The position numbers were made by a program, and so were the translations under genes. A stretch of DNA of 64,000 nt from Aselliscus stoliczkanus (lineage: Eukaryota; Chordata; Mammalia; Chiroptera; Hipposideridae), in NCBI GenBank assembly GCA_033961575.1, contig CM066731.1, forward strand, positions 130,317,001 to 130,381,000. Reading direction: 5' to 3'. This document shows positions 1 to 12,254 of this stretch, one piece after another; within the stretch, counting starts at the first letter, position 1, and each line of letters starts with the position of its first letter. The notes under the pieces were generated by a model. That model worked only from the letters and a program-made list of their open reading frames with translations, was not told the DNA's origin and searched no databases.

Positions 1-1152
1 TTTTATAAGCTGGCAAATATTTTTTTGCAGAAAGGAAAGTATTTTAAACCCATAAACAAAGTATTAGGTACTATAGTCAAAGTTTTTTATTTTGTCTTTT
101 GCTATCTCTAGATTACTTTTAATAATAAAGTTTAAAGTATACACATAGAACTGAACCCTAGGTAATGTTTGACAATGTAAAAATCTCTTGATCTATGACT
201 CAACTAGGAAAGATTATACAAGCACACCTCATTTTATTACGCTCGGCTTTATTGTGCTTCACAGATTCTGCACTTTTACAATTGAAGGTCTGTGACAACC
301 TTGCACCAAGCAAGTCTATGGTGCCATTTTTTCCAACAGCATTTGTTCACTTCATGTCTGTCACATTTGTGTAATTCTCACAATATTTCAAACTTTTTCA
401 CTGTTATTATGCTTGTTATGGTGATCTGTGATCAATGATCTTTGATGTTACTGTTGTAATTATTTTGGGGTAGCATGAACTGTGCCCTTATAAGATGGTG
501 AACTTAACTGACAAATGTCTTTGTTACCACCAACCCATCATTCCTCTGTCCTTCTTCCTTTCCTTGGGTCTTCTTATTCCCTGAGACACAACAATGTTGA
601 AATTAGGCCATTAGTAACCCTACAATGGCCTCTTTAGTATTCAAGTGAAAGGAAGAGTTGCACATTTCTCACTTTAAATCAAAAGTTAGAAATCATTAAG
701 CTTAGTGAGGCAGCCATGTCAAAAGTCAAGATAAGCTTATAGCTAGGCCTCTTGTGCCCAACTGTTAGCTAACTTGTGACTGCAAAGGAAAAGTTCTTGA
801 AGAAAATTAAAAGTGGAACTCCAGTGAATACACAAATGATGGGAAAGCAAAACAGCCTTTTTGCTGATATGGAGAAAGTTTTAAGGATCTGGATAGAAGA
901 TCAAACCAGCCACAACATTCCCTTAAGCCAAAGCCTAACCCAGAGTAAGTCTCTGTCTTCAATTCTATGAAGGCTGGGAGAGGTGAGGAAGCTGCAGAAG
1001 AAAAGTTTGAGGCTAGCAGAAACCATGTCCGTAACATAAAAGTGCAAAGTGAAACAGCCAGTGCTGATGTAGCACCTGCAGCAAGTTATCCAGAAGCTCC
1101 AGCTAAGATAATCAAACAAGGTGGCTACACTAAACAATAGATTTCCAGTGTA

Positions 1153-1628
1153 AAGAAAACAGCTTTAGGGCCGACCGAGTGGCACATTGGTTAAGAGCTG
1201 GTTTGGGACACCAGCGGCCCCGGTTCAGATCCCACATATGAGGGCCAGTGACACTGCCCTCTACAGCTAACAACAGCTCCACCTGGAGCTGGGCTGCAAG
1301 CCCCGGCTACGGTGTAGGCTGCAGCCCCTGCTGCGGTGGGCTGCCATAGGCTACAGTTAGCGGCCGGCAGCCAGTGTGAGCGGCTGGCAGCCAGCGTGAG
1401 CTGCCAATAGCTGCGGTGAGCAACATCCAGAGACCGGCGACCGACCTCATCCGGGAAGAGCCCAATGACGATACCAACATGGGCCAGTGAAGGAACATCC
1501 TCCAGAACTAGACTGAAGAACAAAAGGACAGCAATGTGTCTGTTCCCCTTCCCCGATTCCCCAATGCTGTTCCCCTCTGCCAATTCCCCAAAAAAATCTT
1601 TAAAAAGAAAAAGAAGAAAACAGCTTTA
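1153..1628. repeat. 15-bp target-site duplication around the 1168-1613 SINE
   Basis: The direct repeats AAGAAAACAGCTTTA at 1153-1167 and 1614-1628 are identical and match Tigger1 sequence on both sides. This indicates L1-type target-primed insertion. Confidence 0.92.
1168..1613 (+). mobile_element. Long-form tRNA-derived SINE, copy 1
   Basis: The head contains pol III box A-like TGGCACATTGG and box B-like GGTTCAGATCC. A GC-rich body follows with repeated GGCAGCCAG and GCTGCCAATAG words, and the tail has CCCCGATTCCCC and an A-rich end. Target-site duplications AAGAAAACAGCTTTA lie at 1153-1167 and 1614-1628, identical over 15 bp. Inserted in Tigger1. The length of about 445 bp matches copies 3634-4083 and 22851-23300. 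The head is tRNA-like, but this is not a tRNA gene. Confidence 0.93.
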
Positions 1629-2645
1629 TATTGGAAGAAAATGCCATCTAGGACTTTCATAGCTAGTGTCAATGACTGTCTTCAAAGCTTCAAATGACAG
1701 TCTCTAGTTATGGGCTAATGCAGCTGGTGACTTTAAGTTGAAACCATTGGTCATTTGCTATCTGAAAACCCTATGGCCCTTAGAATCCTGCCTATATGGA
1801 TCAACAGAGCCTGGATGACAGCACATGGTTTACTGAATATTTTAAGCCCACTGTTGAGAACTACTACTCAGATAAAAACAATCTCTTTCAAAATATTACT
1901 GCTCCTAGACAATGCACCTGGTCACCCAAGGGCTCTGGTGGAGATGTACACATTAATGTTGTGTTCAAGCCTGCTAACGCCACATCCATTGGCAACCCAT
2001 GGATCAAGGAGTGATTTCAACTTTCAAACCTTATTATTTAAGACACATATTTTAAAAGGCTATACCTGGCATAAATAGTGATTCCTCTAATGGATCTGGG
2101 AAAAGTGAATGGAAAATCTTCTGGAAAGGATTCACCATTCTAGATGCCAGTAAGAACATTCATGATTTATGGGGAAAAGTCCAGATATCAACATTAACAG
2201 GAGCTTGGATGAAGTTGGTTCCAGCCTTCATGGATGACTTTGAGGGATTCAAGATTTCAGTGGAGGAAGTAACTGCAGATGTGGTGGAAATAGCAAGAAA
2301 ACTAAAATTAGAAGTAGAACCTGAAGATGTGACTGAATTGCTGCAATCCATGATAAAACTTTAGCAGATGAGGAGTTGGGTTTTTATGATGAGCAAAGAA
2401 ACTTGTTTCTTGAGATAGAATCTGCTCTTGGTGAAGGTGCTGTGAAGATTGTTGAAATGACAACAGAGGATTTAGAATATTACATAAACTTAATTGATAA
2501 TACAACAGCAGGGTTTGAGAGGATTGACTCCAATTTTAAAGTTCTACTGTGGGTAAAATGCTACCAAACAGCATCACATGTTATAAAGAAATCGTTCATG
2601 AAAGGAAGAGTCAATCAGTACAGCAAACTTCATTGCATGAATGGA

Positions 2646-3618
2646 CCGGTTGAAAGTAAGGTAACAGGGAGTAGTGGGAGGCATATAAGGAAATGAATGT
2701 ATATCCCACTTAAAAGCATTCAAGCACAACATTTCAAAATTCTGTGTTAATCACTGACTTCTCAAACTAAACAAAGGCTCCCTCTTACCCTTGTTTAGTT
2801 GGGATTCAAAAAACACAAGTCACCTTGGAGCAGTTATTCTTTGTTCTGAGAGTCACTAGACTGGTCCCTCCTAGTTTACAAATGTCAGTTGTGCACCAGT
2901 TACTCTTAGTAAAGAGTGTAAAGCATCTATTTTTTGTCTGATTAAGGCTGGTCTTCCAAATAGCATCTAGGAATGCAGGACATCGTAGAAGAGGAGGGGA
3001 AAAAAAACACTCCTATCAACAGAGAAAGCTACTGGAAAGAAAAGAGATTTCAATCTAACTTATTACCCACGTTCAGGATTTGAGATGGTCTGACTGAGGT
3101 GTCATTGCTAGAAAAGGACACCAAGAATTACAAAGATGATGTTGCCATGCTATAAAGGAGGATCTTAGGGCCAGCACCAAGCAGTTCCTAAGTGTATGGT
3201 GAGTCTAGAAGCTCTCTCAACCCTCTGTGCCTCACCGTTTAGGTAAAAAATAAGTATTCCACATGTGAATGGAACTATAAAGCTAGAACCTAGGTGCCAA
3301 GTAGAGAAATGGAGTCTAACAAAGATTTCATGACTGAATAAAAAAGGATAGTCCTTGCTATTTGCAAGGAACAAATTACAATAGCAACATTCTGTCATGG
3401 AAACAGAGGCAAGGGCTGCCCTGGATCAGGGATCTGTAGTGAACTGATCAGCATGTCCCACTGCCCACCCCCTCATGACTGGAAGCAGCTCCAACAACTT
3501 TGGACCTGAATAAACCCCAGGAATCTTGGACAGCTGTTCCAGTGGTGTCCTACAAGGGAGATTCGGGGCTTCTGCTGTATATAGCTAATGGAGATAGAGG
3601 AGGGTCAAGTAATGAACT
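2646..3618. other. Unassigned sequence
   Basis: No repeat family or gene is recognised. A 77-codon minus-strand frame (3165-3398) has no familiar motif. The 3080-3600 part has somewhat higher GC and an LTR-like feel, but no terminus or polyadenylation structure could be pinned down. Confidence 0.5.
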
Positions 3619-3633
3619 AAAGAAATAGAAGAT

Positions 3634-4083
3634 GCCGGCCGAGTGGCGCATTGGTTAAGAGCTGGTTTTGGGATGCCAGCAGCCCTGGTTTGGATCCTCA
3701 TATGAGAGCCAGTGACACTGCCCTCTACAGCTAACAACAGCTCCACCTGGAGCTGGGCTGTGCGAGCCCCGGCGACGGTGTAAGCTGCAGCCCCTGCTGC
3801 AGTGGGCTGCCATAGGCTACAGTGAGTGGCCCGCAGCCAGCGTGAGTGGCTGGCAGCCAGCGTGAGCTGCCAATAACCACGGTGAGTGACCATCCAGAGG
3901 CCCGCAACTGATCTGCCTCATCCGGGAAGAGCGCAATGATGATACCAATATGGGCCAGTGAAGCAACGTCCTCCTCAACTAGACTGAAGAACAAAAAGAC
4001 AGCAACTTGTCTGTTCCCTTCCCCGATTCCCCAGCGCTGTTCCTCTCCCCGCAAGTCCCCAATAAAATCTTAAAAAAAAAAAA
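3634..4083 (+). mobile_element. Long-form tRNA-derived SINE, copy 2
   Basis: Same architecture as the 1168 copy: tRNA-like head (GCCGGCCGAGTGGCGCATTGG), AACAACAGCTCCACCTGG block, GC-rich body, CCCCGATTCCCC, CCCCAATAAAATCTT and poly(A). Target-site duplications AAAGAAATAGAAGAT at 3619-3633 and 4084-4098 are identical over 15 bp. The uninterrupted A tail and perfect duplications suggest a fairly recent insertion. Antisense frames inside it (3585-3893, 3731-4054) are artefacts. Confidence 0.95.
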
Positions 4084-4098
4084 AAAGAAATAGAAGAT

Positions 4099-4529
4099 AC
4101 CATATTTGTAGTTCTGGCTGGAGAAGTGGTTCTTTCTGGTTACATCGAGTTAATCAAGTAATTGAAGATTTATGAATATATTTGTTCAGGTAGAGGAGTC
4201 TGATTCAAATTCTTATTTAGAGGCTGTAGTATTATCATACCCTTTTTCAATAATTTCTTTAAACTGCCCATACTCAAAACGTATAAACATTTGTCTTTAG
4301 AATATTTTAACTATATTTAATAAATGAAATCTGGTAATGAAGACATGATTTTGCATTTGCTTCACGCTTATCATTTTGCTTATGCTATTTCATTTCAGCA
4401 TCACTGCACCCCTGTGAGTTAGGCCAAATTACTGTTTTCGTATTCAAGACTCAGAGGATAAATAATGTTTGAAAAATTAAACTAAATGCTCAGGTCTTTT
4501 GGACAAGTCATTATGAATTAAAATAACAG

Positions 4530-4531
<2 letters not shown>
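4099..4531. other. Unassigned AT-rich sequence
   Basis: No gene or clear repeat. Part of 4360-4450 (GCACCCCTGTGAGTTAGG, then CAAGACTCAGAGGATAAA) is weakly like a degraded antisense MIR, not enough to call. Confidence 0.4.

Positions 4532-4573
<42 letters not shown>
4532..4573. repeat. (AC)n microsatellite
   Basis: Uninterrupted AC dinucleotide array of about 21 units. Confidence 0.99.
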
Positions 4574-4575
<2 letters not shown>

Positions 4576-5559
4576 TAAAAGACCTTAGGAATAAGAGTAT
4601 AAAGGGAGTTGATGTTTCTCTCCCTGATCACCCTGGCCAATGTCTATTTCGGCTACCTACCTCTTTGAATTATTTGGAGCAGAAAAGGAGAAAGAGGAAG
4701 TTGGCAAAGGAGGAACCAGAAAAGAGATGCCCTTTATTCCCCTTCTCAACCTTTCCCAAAATGTGGCCAAAGGGCTCTTAGTAAAATCGCTTGAGGACTT
4801 GTTCCAAATGAAGAGGCCAAGGCTGCCCCCCCAGAACCTGTGCCTGGGGCCTCCTCTAGCGAGGCCTATGGGGATCTTCCTTTTTAAAAGTCTTCTCACG
4901 TGGTCAGTCTGTATACTAACATGAAAGGACCACTGCCTACTCCCTGTAAGGGCTCCCTTATATATTAGCTTAAAGTCCTAATATTAAGGTTATTTGATTA
5001 GCAGTATTTTCAATATCACATAATTTGTTTATAAAGCCATAATGAATCAGTGTGTGTTTAAGTCATTACAAATCACATTTTGCATCTTTGCATTTTTCCA
5101 TCTCCTATAGTTAATTTACCAGAAGTGGATCAGCTTATGAATTGGCTTTTGATATAAAACCATGTTGTTTTAAAATATTTCCCTTCTGTTTTCAACTATT
5201 AAAATGTGTTATAGCCTGAGGAAAATATATAAAAACATCAAAAAAAAGTCAATATTGAAATTGAAATCTTGTAATAAAATTATATGGAAAATTTGAATAT
5301 GATTAGTTTAGTCTAAAGCTGCCAGAACTGCAGCTATTCCTTTCACTAAATCAGACAGTTACCACAGCACTATTTGGATCTTACTCAATTCTGATAAAAG
5401 GCACTTGGGTGAAACAAAATTAGACAATTTGAATTTTGGTAAATTTCTCCTTTAGAAAAGACAATGCTTAGAAAGAAAAGTAAAATATTTTAGAAGCTAT
5501 CTATGAAATATTACTAGATATAAATGAAAACTGATAAATGAATTCATATGAAAGTCAAT
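4574..5559. other. Unassigned; right part may be an antisense L1 tail
   Basis: A 94-codon frame at 4640-4924 shows no recognised domain. Around 5110-5140 the words AATTTACCAGAAGTGGATC resemble the antisense of an old L1 3' region, which would fit the antisense L1 that follows, but the similarity is weak. Confidence 0.4.
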
Positions 5560-6600
5560 ACTCTTTTTTATATGAGACCAATTTCCCTAATCATTTATTT
5601 ACTAACCTAAGTTCTCATACTTGCTACTTGCTTGCCATTAGGTCTGTACCACTTTGTTTCAATTATTAGAGCTTTGCATTGTCATAAGATATGCTAGGAC
5701 AAGACCCCTCCTCCTTGTTCTGCTTTTTCAGAATTCTTTTAGACCATGAGCACCTCATATGGATTTCAGATTCAGTTAGTCTTGCTTCATATAAAATGCT
5801 ATCAAGAATTTTATTTGAATTGCATTACATTTATGGATTAATAAAGGGGAAATTGACATATTTCTAGTTTTCAGTCTCTTCATCCATGACCATGGCAAAT
5901 TTTCACATTTATTATGTCCTGCAATTGTTTTCCATGATGCTCTTGAACACTTTTTGTGAATTTTATTTCTGTGTGTTTGTATTTTTTGAGTAGTATCTGT
6001 TTTCTGCAAAAATTTATATTTGGTGATTGCTGGTCCACAGAATTATTTCTGTGTGCTACTGTTTTTATTTGGGAATCATTTTATACTCTTTTTGGTTCGA
6101 TCATTTGTCTGCATATTTTCTTAGACTTGATGTATATTCTGTCACCTACAAATGAAAATCACTTTTCCTCTTCTTTCCCTCTCATTATGCGATTTCTTTA
6201 AATCTTCTGGTTTTCATGCCTCAGCCAGATTCTTCAGTAAAATATTAACTAATAGGCCTGAGCTAACTTTAATCAAAATGCTTCTAAATGTTTGCCACTA
6301 AATACTTGTAGAGGATTTTGTTAACCTTTATCAAGTTAAGATAGCTCTCATCTATTTATAGCTTGCCAAGAGTTTATAGGGAATTAACTTACATTTTATT
6401 AATTTTGTTTTGGAAACTATTGAGATGTTTTCTTTAACCCTTTAGTCTGCTAAAGTGGTGTACTGCTCTCATGGTATTTCTGATGTTAATCTGTCCTTAT
6501 ATGCCTAATATAAACCCTCTGGATCACCACACATTATTTGTTATTGCTGGTGGATTTGATGTGGTAATAATTTAAGATTTTCATATTCATATTGTGTGGC
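5560..6600 (-). mobile_element. Old L1 fragment, antisense (ORF2 region)
   Basis: The plus strand reads as the reverse complement of L1 ORF2. Marker stretches are the TTTCTAGTTTTCAGTC area followed by CCATGACCATGGCAAATTTTC, and the TATCAAGTTAAGATAGCTCTC area followed by GCCAAGAGTTTATAGGG, in the order expected. The fragment is heavily diverged with no open reverse-transcriptase frame; an 81-codon plus frame at 5956-6201 is antisense to it. Confidence 0.72.
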
Positions 6601-6639
6601 CTTTTTATTGGTCTTCCCACTCTTCCATGTCTTCCTTCT

Positions 6640-7260
6640 AGTGTATATTTCACACACCTGCTATTGACCTCCCAAATGAGAGCATGTCACTGAAACTGAA
6701 AACCAAAATTCTTAACAGAGCTCACAAAACCCCATATAAACCATTCCCGCAAAGTCCCTGAAAGCATCACCTGTCGCGTTTCCCTTGCTCACCACTATTC
6801 TTGCGATTTCTTCAACCAACCACTTAACACGCTTGACTCTGAGCATTTGCCCTTACTGTTCCCTCTGCCTGGAATGCTTTCCCCCAGAAATCTGCATGGT
6901 CACACCCTTTTTTTTGTTTTAGGGTTGCTCAAATGTCACTACATGAGTGAAGCCTTCCTAGACAGCTCTATAAAATAGCACCCCTCCTTTGTTCAGATCC
7001 TCTCAACTTACTTTATTTTTCTTCATAAAACTTGTCATCGCGTGACATATTTTATGTGTATATTTATGTGTTCATTTGTGGTTGGTCCTCAGACAACTAG
7101 AATGTGAGTTCAGTGAGGGCAAGGATTTTAACTGTTTGGTTTTGTTTTTAATTTTCATAGCTTGTATCCCCTTCGGTGAGCATGCCTGTACCACAGAAGG
7201 TGCTCAAGAAAATTGGAGATGGCATTGTATTAGGTACCCACCTGTGGTACCTGTGTGATG
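6640..7260 (+). mobile_element. L2 LINE 3' fragment
   Basis: Collinear with the L2 3' end: GCATTTGCCCTTACTGTTCC, CTCTGCCTGGAATGCTTTCC, the GCTCAAATGTCAC / GAAGCCTTCCTAGA block, AGAATGTGAGTTC with GAGGGCAAGGATTTT, and a final GGTGCTCAAGAAA. L2 is an ancient mammal-wide LINE and this copy is inactive. Confidence 0.85.
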
Positions 7261-9027
7261 AAAATGTTCATTCACGAATTCAGAAATTATGTGCCTAGGC
7301 CCGTGCCACACATTGCATTTCCACACCCAGGGGTCTGCTTTCTGAGAGTGACCCTGTGTCCACTCTCATGAGGAGAAGGCTAGCTGCTTAGTCACTTGTC
7401 CATGTCAAGGCATAAAATCTTCCTGAGCACCATTTTCAGTCAAGGCAGCTCTTTCCTAAATCCTGGCTTTGGTTAGGATTTCAACTCTAGCTCTCTGACT
7501 CCCAGGAGACTTCAAACTGGACTCACTTTCCATTCAGGTGTGAGACCAGCAATGCTCCCCTATCTCCTGCCTCTTGCCCCACCCTGCAACCCTAGCCTAG
7601 GTTTTTGTTTGGTTTGGTTTTGATACCAACTAGCATTTCACTTCAGCTACTACTCACTCTGGCTTTCAAGTTCTTCTTTATTTTTGGCACATTGAGATTT
7701 CTCTCCTGGATTAATGACTGGTTATTTATTCAAAACATTTGTTACCTTTTATCCATCATGTCCATATACTCATGATAAAAGACACTGCCTCTGCATTGGG
7801 TAAACTCTGGTCATAGGATCTGAAATTTTCTTAACTATATGAGAAACTGTGCTTATAACTCTGGATGGAATGGATGGTGAGTAATTGTGTTGATTCATTT
7901 CTGTGGCAATGTGCTATTAGGACTCTGGTGAAAAATAAAAATCCTAGTTCTTTCTATATTGATTTTTCACCTCATTGTTCTTAAAAATATGCTTTTAAAG
8001 GCCCCATTTCTAAATCTTCCATTACCATTTCATGACTGTTTTTGTGAATTGTTGGTATTTCATAGTGCTGTGAGTGTAAATTATTATTCCAAAGATCCTG
8101 TGTCATATTCAGAGTATCACACTGGAGTCTTCAGCATAGGTTATTTTACTTCATCTCAAGGTGCCAATAAAACATGCTTGAAAAAGCTCTCACTACAGAT
8201 AACTTAGTATAGAATCTCTTAATATGAGCAAAGATAAAAATACTCAGAGAAGGTTAAATGCACAGGAGAGCCCCAGATCAGAGAACGAATACATTTATAA
8301 TTGAATGGTTTTTACAAAACTCAACAGAAACTGAACAGAAGAATTGTCTTTCTGCCTTTGCCCTGCCAATTCTGCAGTGCCACTGTGAGAAATCCTTTCC
8401 TGAGGAGACTAGATCTCCTCATTTCATTAAACAGTTGGCTGGATATATTCTGCATTTATTAGATAATTTAGCCATATTTCTTTGAAAGGGACTGTGCTGC
8501 CAGAGTTTTTTTTTCTTTTTTTCTTTTTTAGTTTCAGAGGATTTTTTCAATGCTTTTATACCAAGAATATTAATGAGGGGGAAATGTTCAAGCATTTTTT
8601 TCCCCAAACATCACATACTTGTTACTTTGGAAACAATGCTAAAACTAGCAAGTTTAGATTTAACAATCACTCACATGGCTTATATCTACATCATGCCAAA
8701 GTAAGAGGTTAACTGAACATGCCCTTCCCTAAACTGAATCCCATTAATGAATAAACCAGTAAAAATTATCTTTGTCATCTTGTATGGGCAAAAGAATGGA
8801 CTAACTGACTTGATTTAACAGGAGATCTAATGATTCTTTATATTGTTTTCTACCATCCATATGAAAGCCACTTTAGAGTATTTTCAGAATTTCAGGAAAA
8901 AAATCATGATTGATGTACTTACCATTTCTTCATAATATATAATAGTCATTTAGAACAAAAAGAATACCTTTGGGCATTCTCTGTTCAAGTTTAGTAACAT
9001 GTAGAATCAAGTACTAGATAAGAGACC
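7261..9027. other. Mostly unassigned; possible antisense L2/MIR at 7262-7510
   Basis: The first 250 bases (ATTATGTGCCTAGGCCCGTG, later TTAGTCACTTGTCC and TAGGATTTCAACTCTAGC) loosely follow an antisense L2/MIR pattern. From 7520 to 9027 I recognise no gene or repeat. Low-complexity TTTTGTTTGGTTTGGTTTTG lies near 7605 and a poly-pyrimidine run lies at 8505-8530. Confidence 0.4.
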
Positions 9028-9235
9028 CCAATTCCAGAGCAGGCTGCCTCGGTTCAATCCACTTACTAGCTATGTGACCTTCAGGAAGTACTTTATCTGA
9101 AAAGTTTCTTTTTGATTATAATAACATAAGGTTGTTATAGGATCAAATAATTATAATTATATATGAAATGCTTAAAACAGGGACTGGCATATACACGTAC
9201 ATAGGAGCTGTGAACTAATCTTTTTCTCTTACCCA
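9028..9235 (+). repeat. MIR SINE, sense
   Basis: The MIR core pattern is visible: ACTAGCTATGTGACCTTCAG, then AAGGTTGTTATAGGATCAAA, then GAAATGCTTAAAACAGGGAC and TGGCATATA. Degraded and old. Confidence 0.8.
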
Positions 9236-10294
9236 CACTTTATAGTCATAAACAAGTATGTTTACCATAACGGTGATACATATATACATAATTATAGCAA
9301 TGAGATCACATTTATATTTACTCAGAATTCCTTAATAAGAGACATGCTTAGAAGTAAGTTATATAATCTGAGAAAAGACCAGGTTGGACCAATGCTTGTC
9401 CAGTATTGCTTTTTCTAGGTTAAAGTATCAATAATTCATTCCTTATAGTAGTTTTCAATGTGTGTACATCATATTTTTAAGGCAGTAAGCAGCAGATTAA
9501 AAGAAATATTCAGAAATCATATATTTCAGTTATCCTCCAACCACTACTTCTCAAAAATAAATAAATAAAACCAAAAAAAATTGATAAAATAGGAAAATAT
9601 ATAAATCTTGAACAGAAAAATTTCCTATTAATTTTCAAAGCTTCATTCTTAACTTTCCTCTCCTTCCAAATACACAAGCATGGAATCAACATTTCTAAAA
9701 ACTAAAAATGAGACTATTACTGCTAAGTGGAATCAATTACATTAAATACTGGCAACATTTGAGCATATAAGGCTTCTTTACTAGTGTAGAATTCATGACA
9801 CCTATATCTCTTTTATTCTTATAGCATGAATAAAAATTACATTAGATAGTAATTGAATGACTTAGTTTAGTGCCCTCAAATTGAAATATACCACTCTTGG
9901 ATAACAAGTAGTGTAAACAGATTAAAAATTCTGCAACATAAAATATGCTACACATTTCATTTCTATTTTTTTCAAGAAAACATAAAAATATTAGTTTTCT
10001 TACTTGAGATAGGTACAGTTATAAAACTAAAATAGAATCAGAATATACTCCTATCCATTTAAGCTTATGTTATTCCTGATCAAGTATATATTACATAGAG
10101 CATATGGATAGATTCAATTGAAAAATAGTCCAACTAAAATATAAGTCCTCAAAATAAATTTTCTAGAATTTGTTTTATACCACTGAAAAAATTTATCTGC
10201 ATGAAAATATTTATAAAATCCAATTCTGAAAGCAAATATTATTTTCTTACATGTTTAGAAAAGTGTGTATTTTCCTTTTTTTTTCTTCCAGTGC
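9236..10294. other. Unassigned AT-rich sequence
   Basis: Nothing recognisable beyond short A/T-rich low complexity such as AAATAAATAAATAAAACC near 9555. Confidence 0.5.
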
Positions 10295-10790
10295 AGCCTA
10301 TCTTTCATTTGCCCCTGTAGATACCCTTTCCATTCTTCTCCACCTGCTCTCTGCTCTGGGAGAACACTTGTGGACTACAATGGGCTGCCTTACACACTGA
10401 CTTCCTGTTGGGTTTAGTTAATGAAGAACATTGGCATGAGACCAGAAGGAAGGTAGAGAGTAAAATTATGGTGTTTATGCCACAAACAGACTGTTTTCTC
10501 TCCCAAAAGTCACAGTTCCTGGCAGGCAGACCCCTGCCATGTCTCTGGTTTTCAGGGATTATTCTCTTCCCCAGTCCCTTCTCACCTGGGTGGATAAATT
10601 GGGCTCCAGATACTCTTCCCTCTTCTTGTCCCTTCTTGCCTGTGATGGTAATAGCTGTTAACTAGCTCTAGTTACTGCAGTGTCCTTTTTAGTTTCCCCA
10701 CACCTAGCCCACAATAAACATCCACTTTATTAAACTATTGTCAAATTACAATATGAGTATAACATTTCATCACACTCAAAATACTCAGTT
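10295..10790 (+). repeat. Unnamed mammal-wide interspersed repeat (LTR-like)
   Basis: I recognise the pattern of a common mammalian medium-frequency repeat whose name I cannot recall with certainty: TTCCTGTTGGGTTTAG with TTGGCATGAGACCAGAAGG, a TTTCCCCACACCTAGCCCAC block, CTTTATTAAACTATTGTCAA and TACAATATGAGTATAAC. The CTTTATTAAA part resembles an LTR poly(A) region. The 85-codon frame at 10408-10665 belongs to it and is not a gene. Confidence 0.5.
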
Positions 10791-12254
10791 AAAGTTTCTG
10801 CCAAGACCAAGACTGATGCCTTACCTAAATATCTTGTGAGATAACTCAAAACATATGCTATATTTTTGCTCTAGAAATCAATTTACACTAAGCAGACACT
10901 TGAGTTTTATTCATTGTTAGTGTCTCTTATTATTTCATGTTGCCACCTTTCTTCCTTCTCCTTAGTTCTCCCAAGATATTCGATGCCTGGCACCCCTCCT
11001 GCCCTGCACCCTTTCCTGACAAGCACCCACTAGTACATCACATCTATAGCTTGCCTTCTGTTTCTCTGGCATCAACATTTAACTATCTTCGTTCCATTTC
11101 CTTAGACACCTGGGAATTGTGTTAACATTTTGGTTGGTTAGCATATGTTCAGCTTGACAGATCTTTTATAAAAGCAATGCTTTAATTTAAGGAATTGTAG
11201 TAGATTTCTGGAAAAAAAAATATTTTGGGTCAGACCAGCTTAGTACTGCTTTGAAATGATTTCCTAGAAATCTGCCAGAAAATGGAATCAGATATGTTAT
11301 ATTCAGTAATATCTGTTCTTAAGAAAAACTTGAGGATAATAAAAGTGAATGCAAAAAGGGTATTAAACATGTTCTAATGGGAAATTTAAAAGGATTTTTG
11401 TCTTTGCAAATAAGACATGCATTATCTGACAACACCATTCTGTCAATAACTGTTGAAAACCCATTATCTGTAATGAATGAGGAACAGATTTAATATTCGT
11501 TATGTTCATAATTTTAAAAGATTGAAAAAGGATTTCGTTTAAAGATATATATGACTTACAGTTTATTTATATATAACTGAAATCTGCTGGTGGTCATTTT
11601 GTGGAGATAATTTTTGTTTCACTAGGCAATCAATTTAAAAAATATTCAATGTTATTTTCTCATGTTTAAAGATATTCCAAAAACATACTTTAGTAGCATT
11701 GTCTCCTCACAAGGAGTAGAAAATCACAAGCTAGTTAAGTCACACTGAAGGTAAAGTACCACCTCTTTAAGTAAAGTTGCTTTCAGTTTTTCATGATCAG
11801 AATTATAAAATGATGGAGTTCTTGTATTGGCTTAACGGATGAGCTACATTTAAGTGTATGGTTTTAAGTAATTGTGATTTAATTCCCAGCTCTATTTATT
11901 AAGATCAATATTTAAGTGATAGTGAGCAATGAGTCCAGACTGAGTGACGAGAAATGGTTTTGATAAAATGTCACAAATCCTATTATTGGTCAAAAAATCT
12001 ATATTCTTTAATAATTAAGTATATATAGTAGTTATGTGATGCCAAGATTTTGGAAATTATTGTGAAAAAGTAAAAATATTATATTAATGAGGCCAATTTT
12101 TAAAAAATTGATAATAATGATACTGTATTTTCTCACAATCATTCTCTCATCAAGCTTCAAATTATACTAAAATCCATAGAAACAATATCTGTGTATTGAT
12201 AATTAGAATAAATCATGCTTACAATGAAAACACAGTACAGTGAAAGAAACCACT
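10791..12254. other. Unassigned AT-rich sequence
   Basis: A 62-codon frame at 10937-11125 has no familiar features. The rest is AT-rich with no recognised repeat. Confidence 0.5.

Larger units (their letters stand above)
624..2640 (+). pseudogene. Tigger1 transposase pseudogene
   Basis: The expected start ATG lies at 624 in the context TACAATGGCC. Read from it, the frame meets TGA at codon 8, so the gene is dead from the start. Open pieces survive at 776-970, which covers part of the CENP-B-like helix-turn-helix DNA-binding region, and at 1755-2078 and 2376-2696, which lie in the DDE-domain and C-terminal parts. The pieces are in different frames, so several indels separate them, and a SINE (1168-1613) splits the body. 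The family protein has an N-terminal CENP-B/HTH domain and a DDE integrase-like core. No intact catalytic frame remains. Confidence 0.88.
219..2645 (+). mobile_element. Tigger1 (pogo/Tc1-like) DNA transposon, 3' truncated, split by a SINE
   Basis: The left end is a recognisable Tigger1 terminus (CAAGCACACCTC, family form CAGGCATACCTC) preceded by TA at 217-218, the pogo target. The next 2.4 kb is collinear with the Tigger1 consensus as I remember it: 5' non-coding part, transposase gene, and the stretch just before the 3' UTR. It stops near 2645, so the 3' UTR and right terminal repeat are missing. A SINE at 1168-1613 interrupts it, and the Tigger1 sequence resumes exactly after the duplicated target. 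Small internal deletions are present, for example around 1021-1030. Tigger elements moved by cut-and-paste in early placental mammals; this copy is inert. Confidence 0.93.

Noticed and set aside
1168..1260. tRNA gene in the SINE head
   Set aside because: Box A and B are present, but the stems are degenerate and the unit recurs with SINE bodies and target duplications.
776..2696. Active Tigger1 transposase
   Set aside because: Stop at codon 8, several indels, SINE interruption and missing right terminus.
4640..4924. 94-codon frame as a small gene
   Set aside because: No homologue recognised, no signal peptide or splice context; an opposing 80-codon frame covers the same bases.
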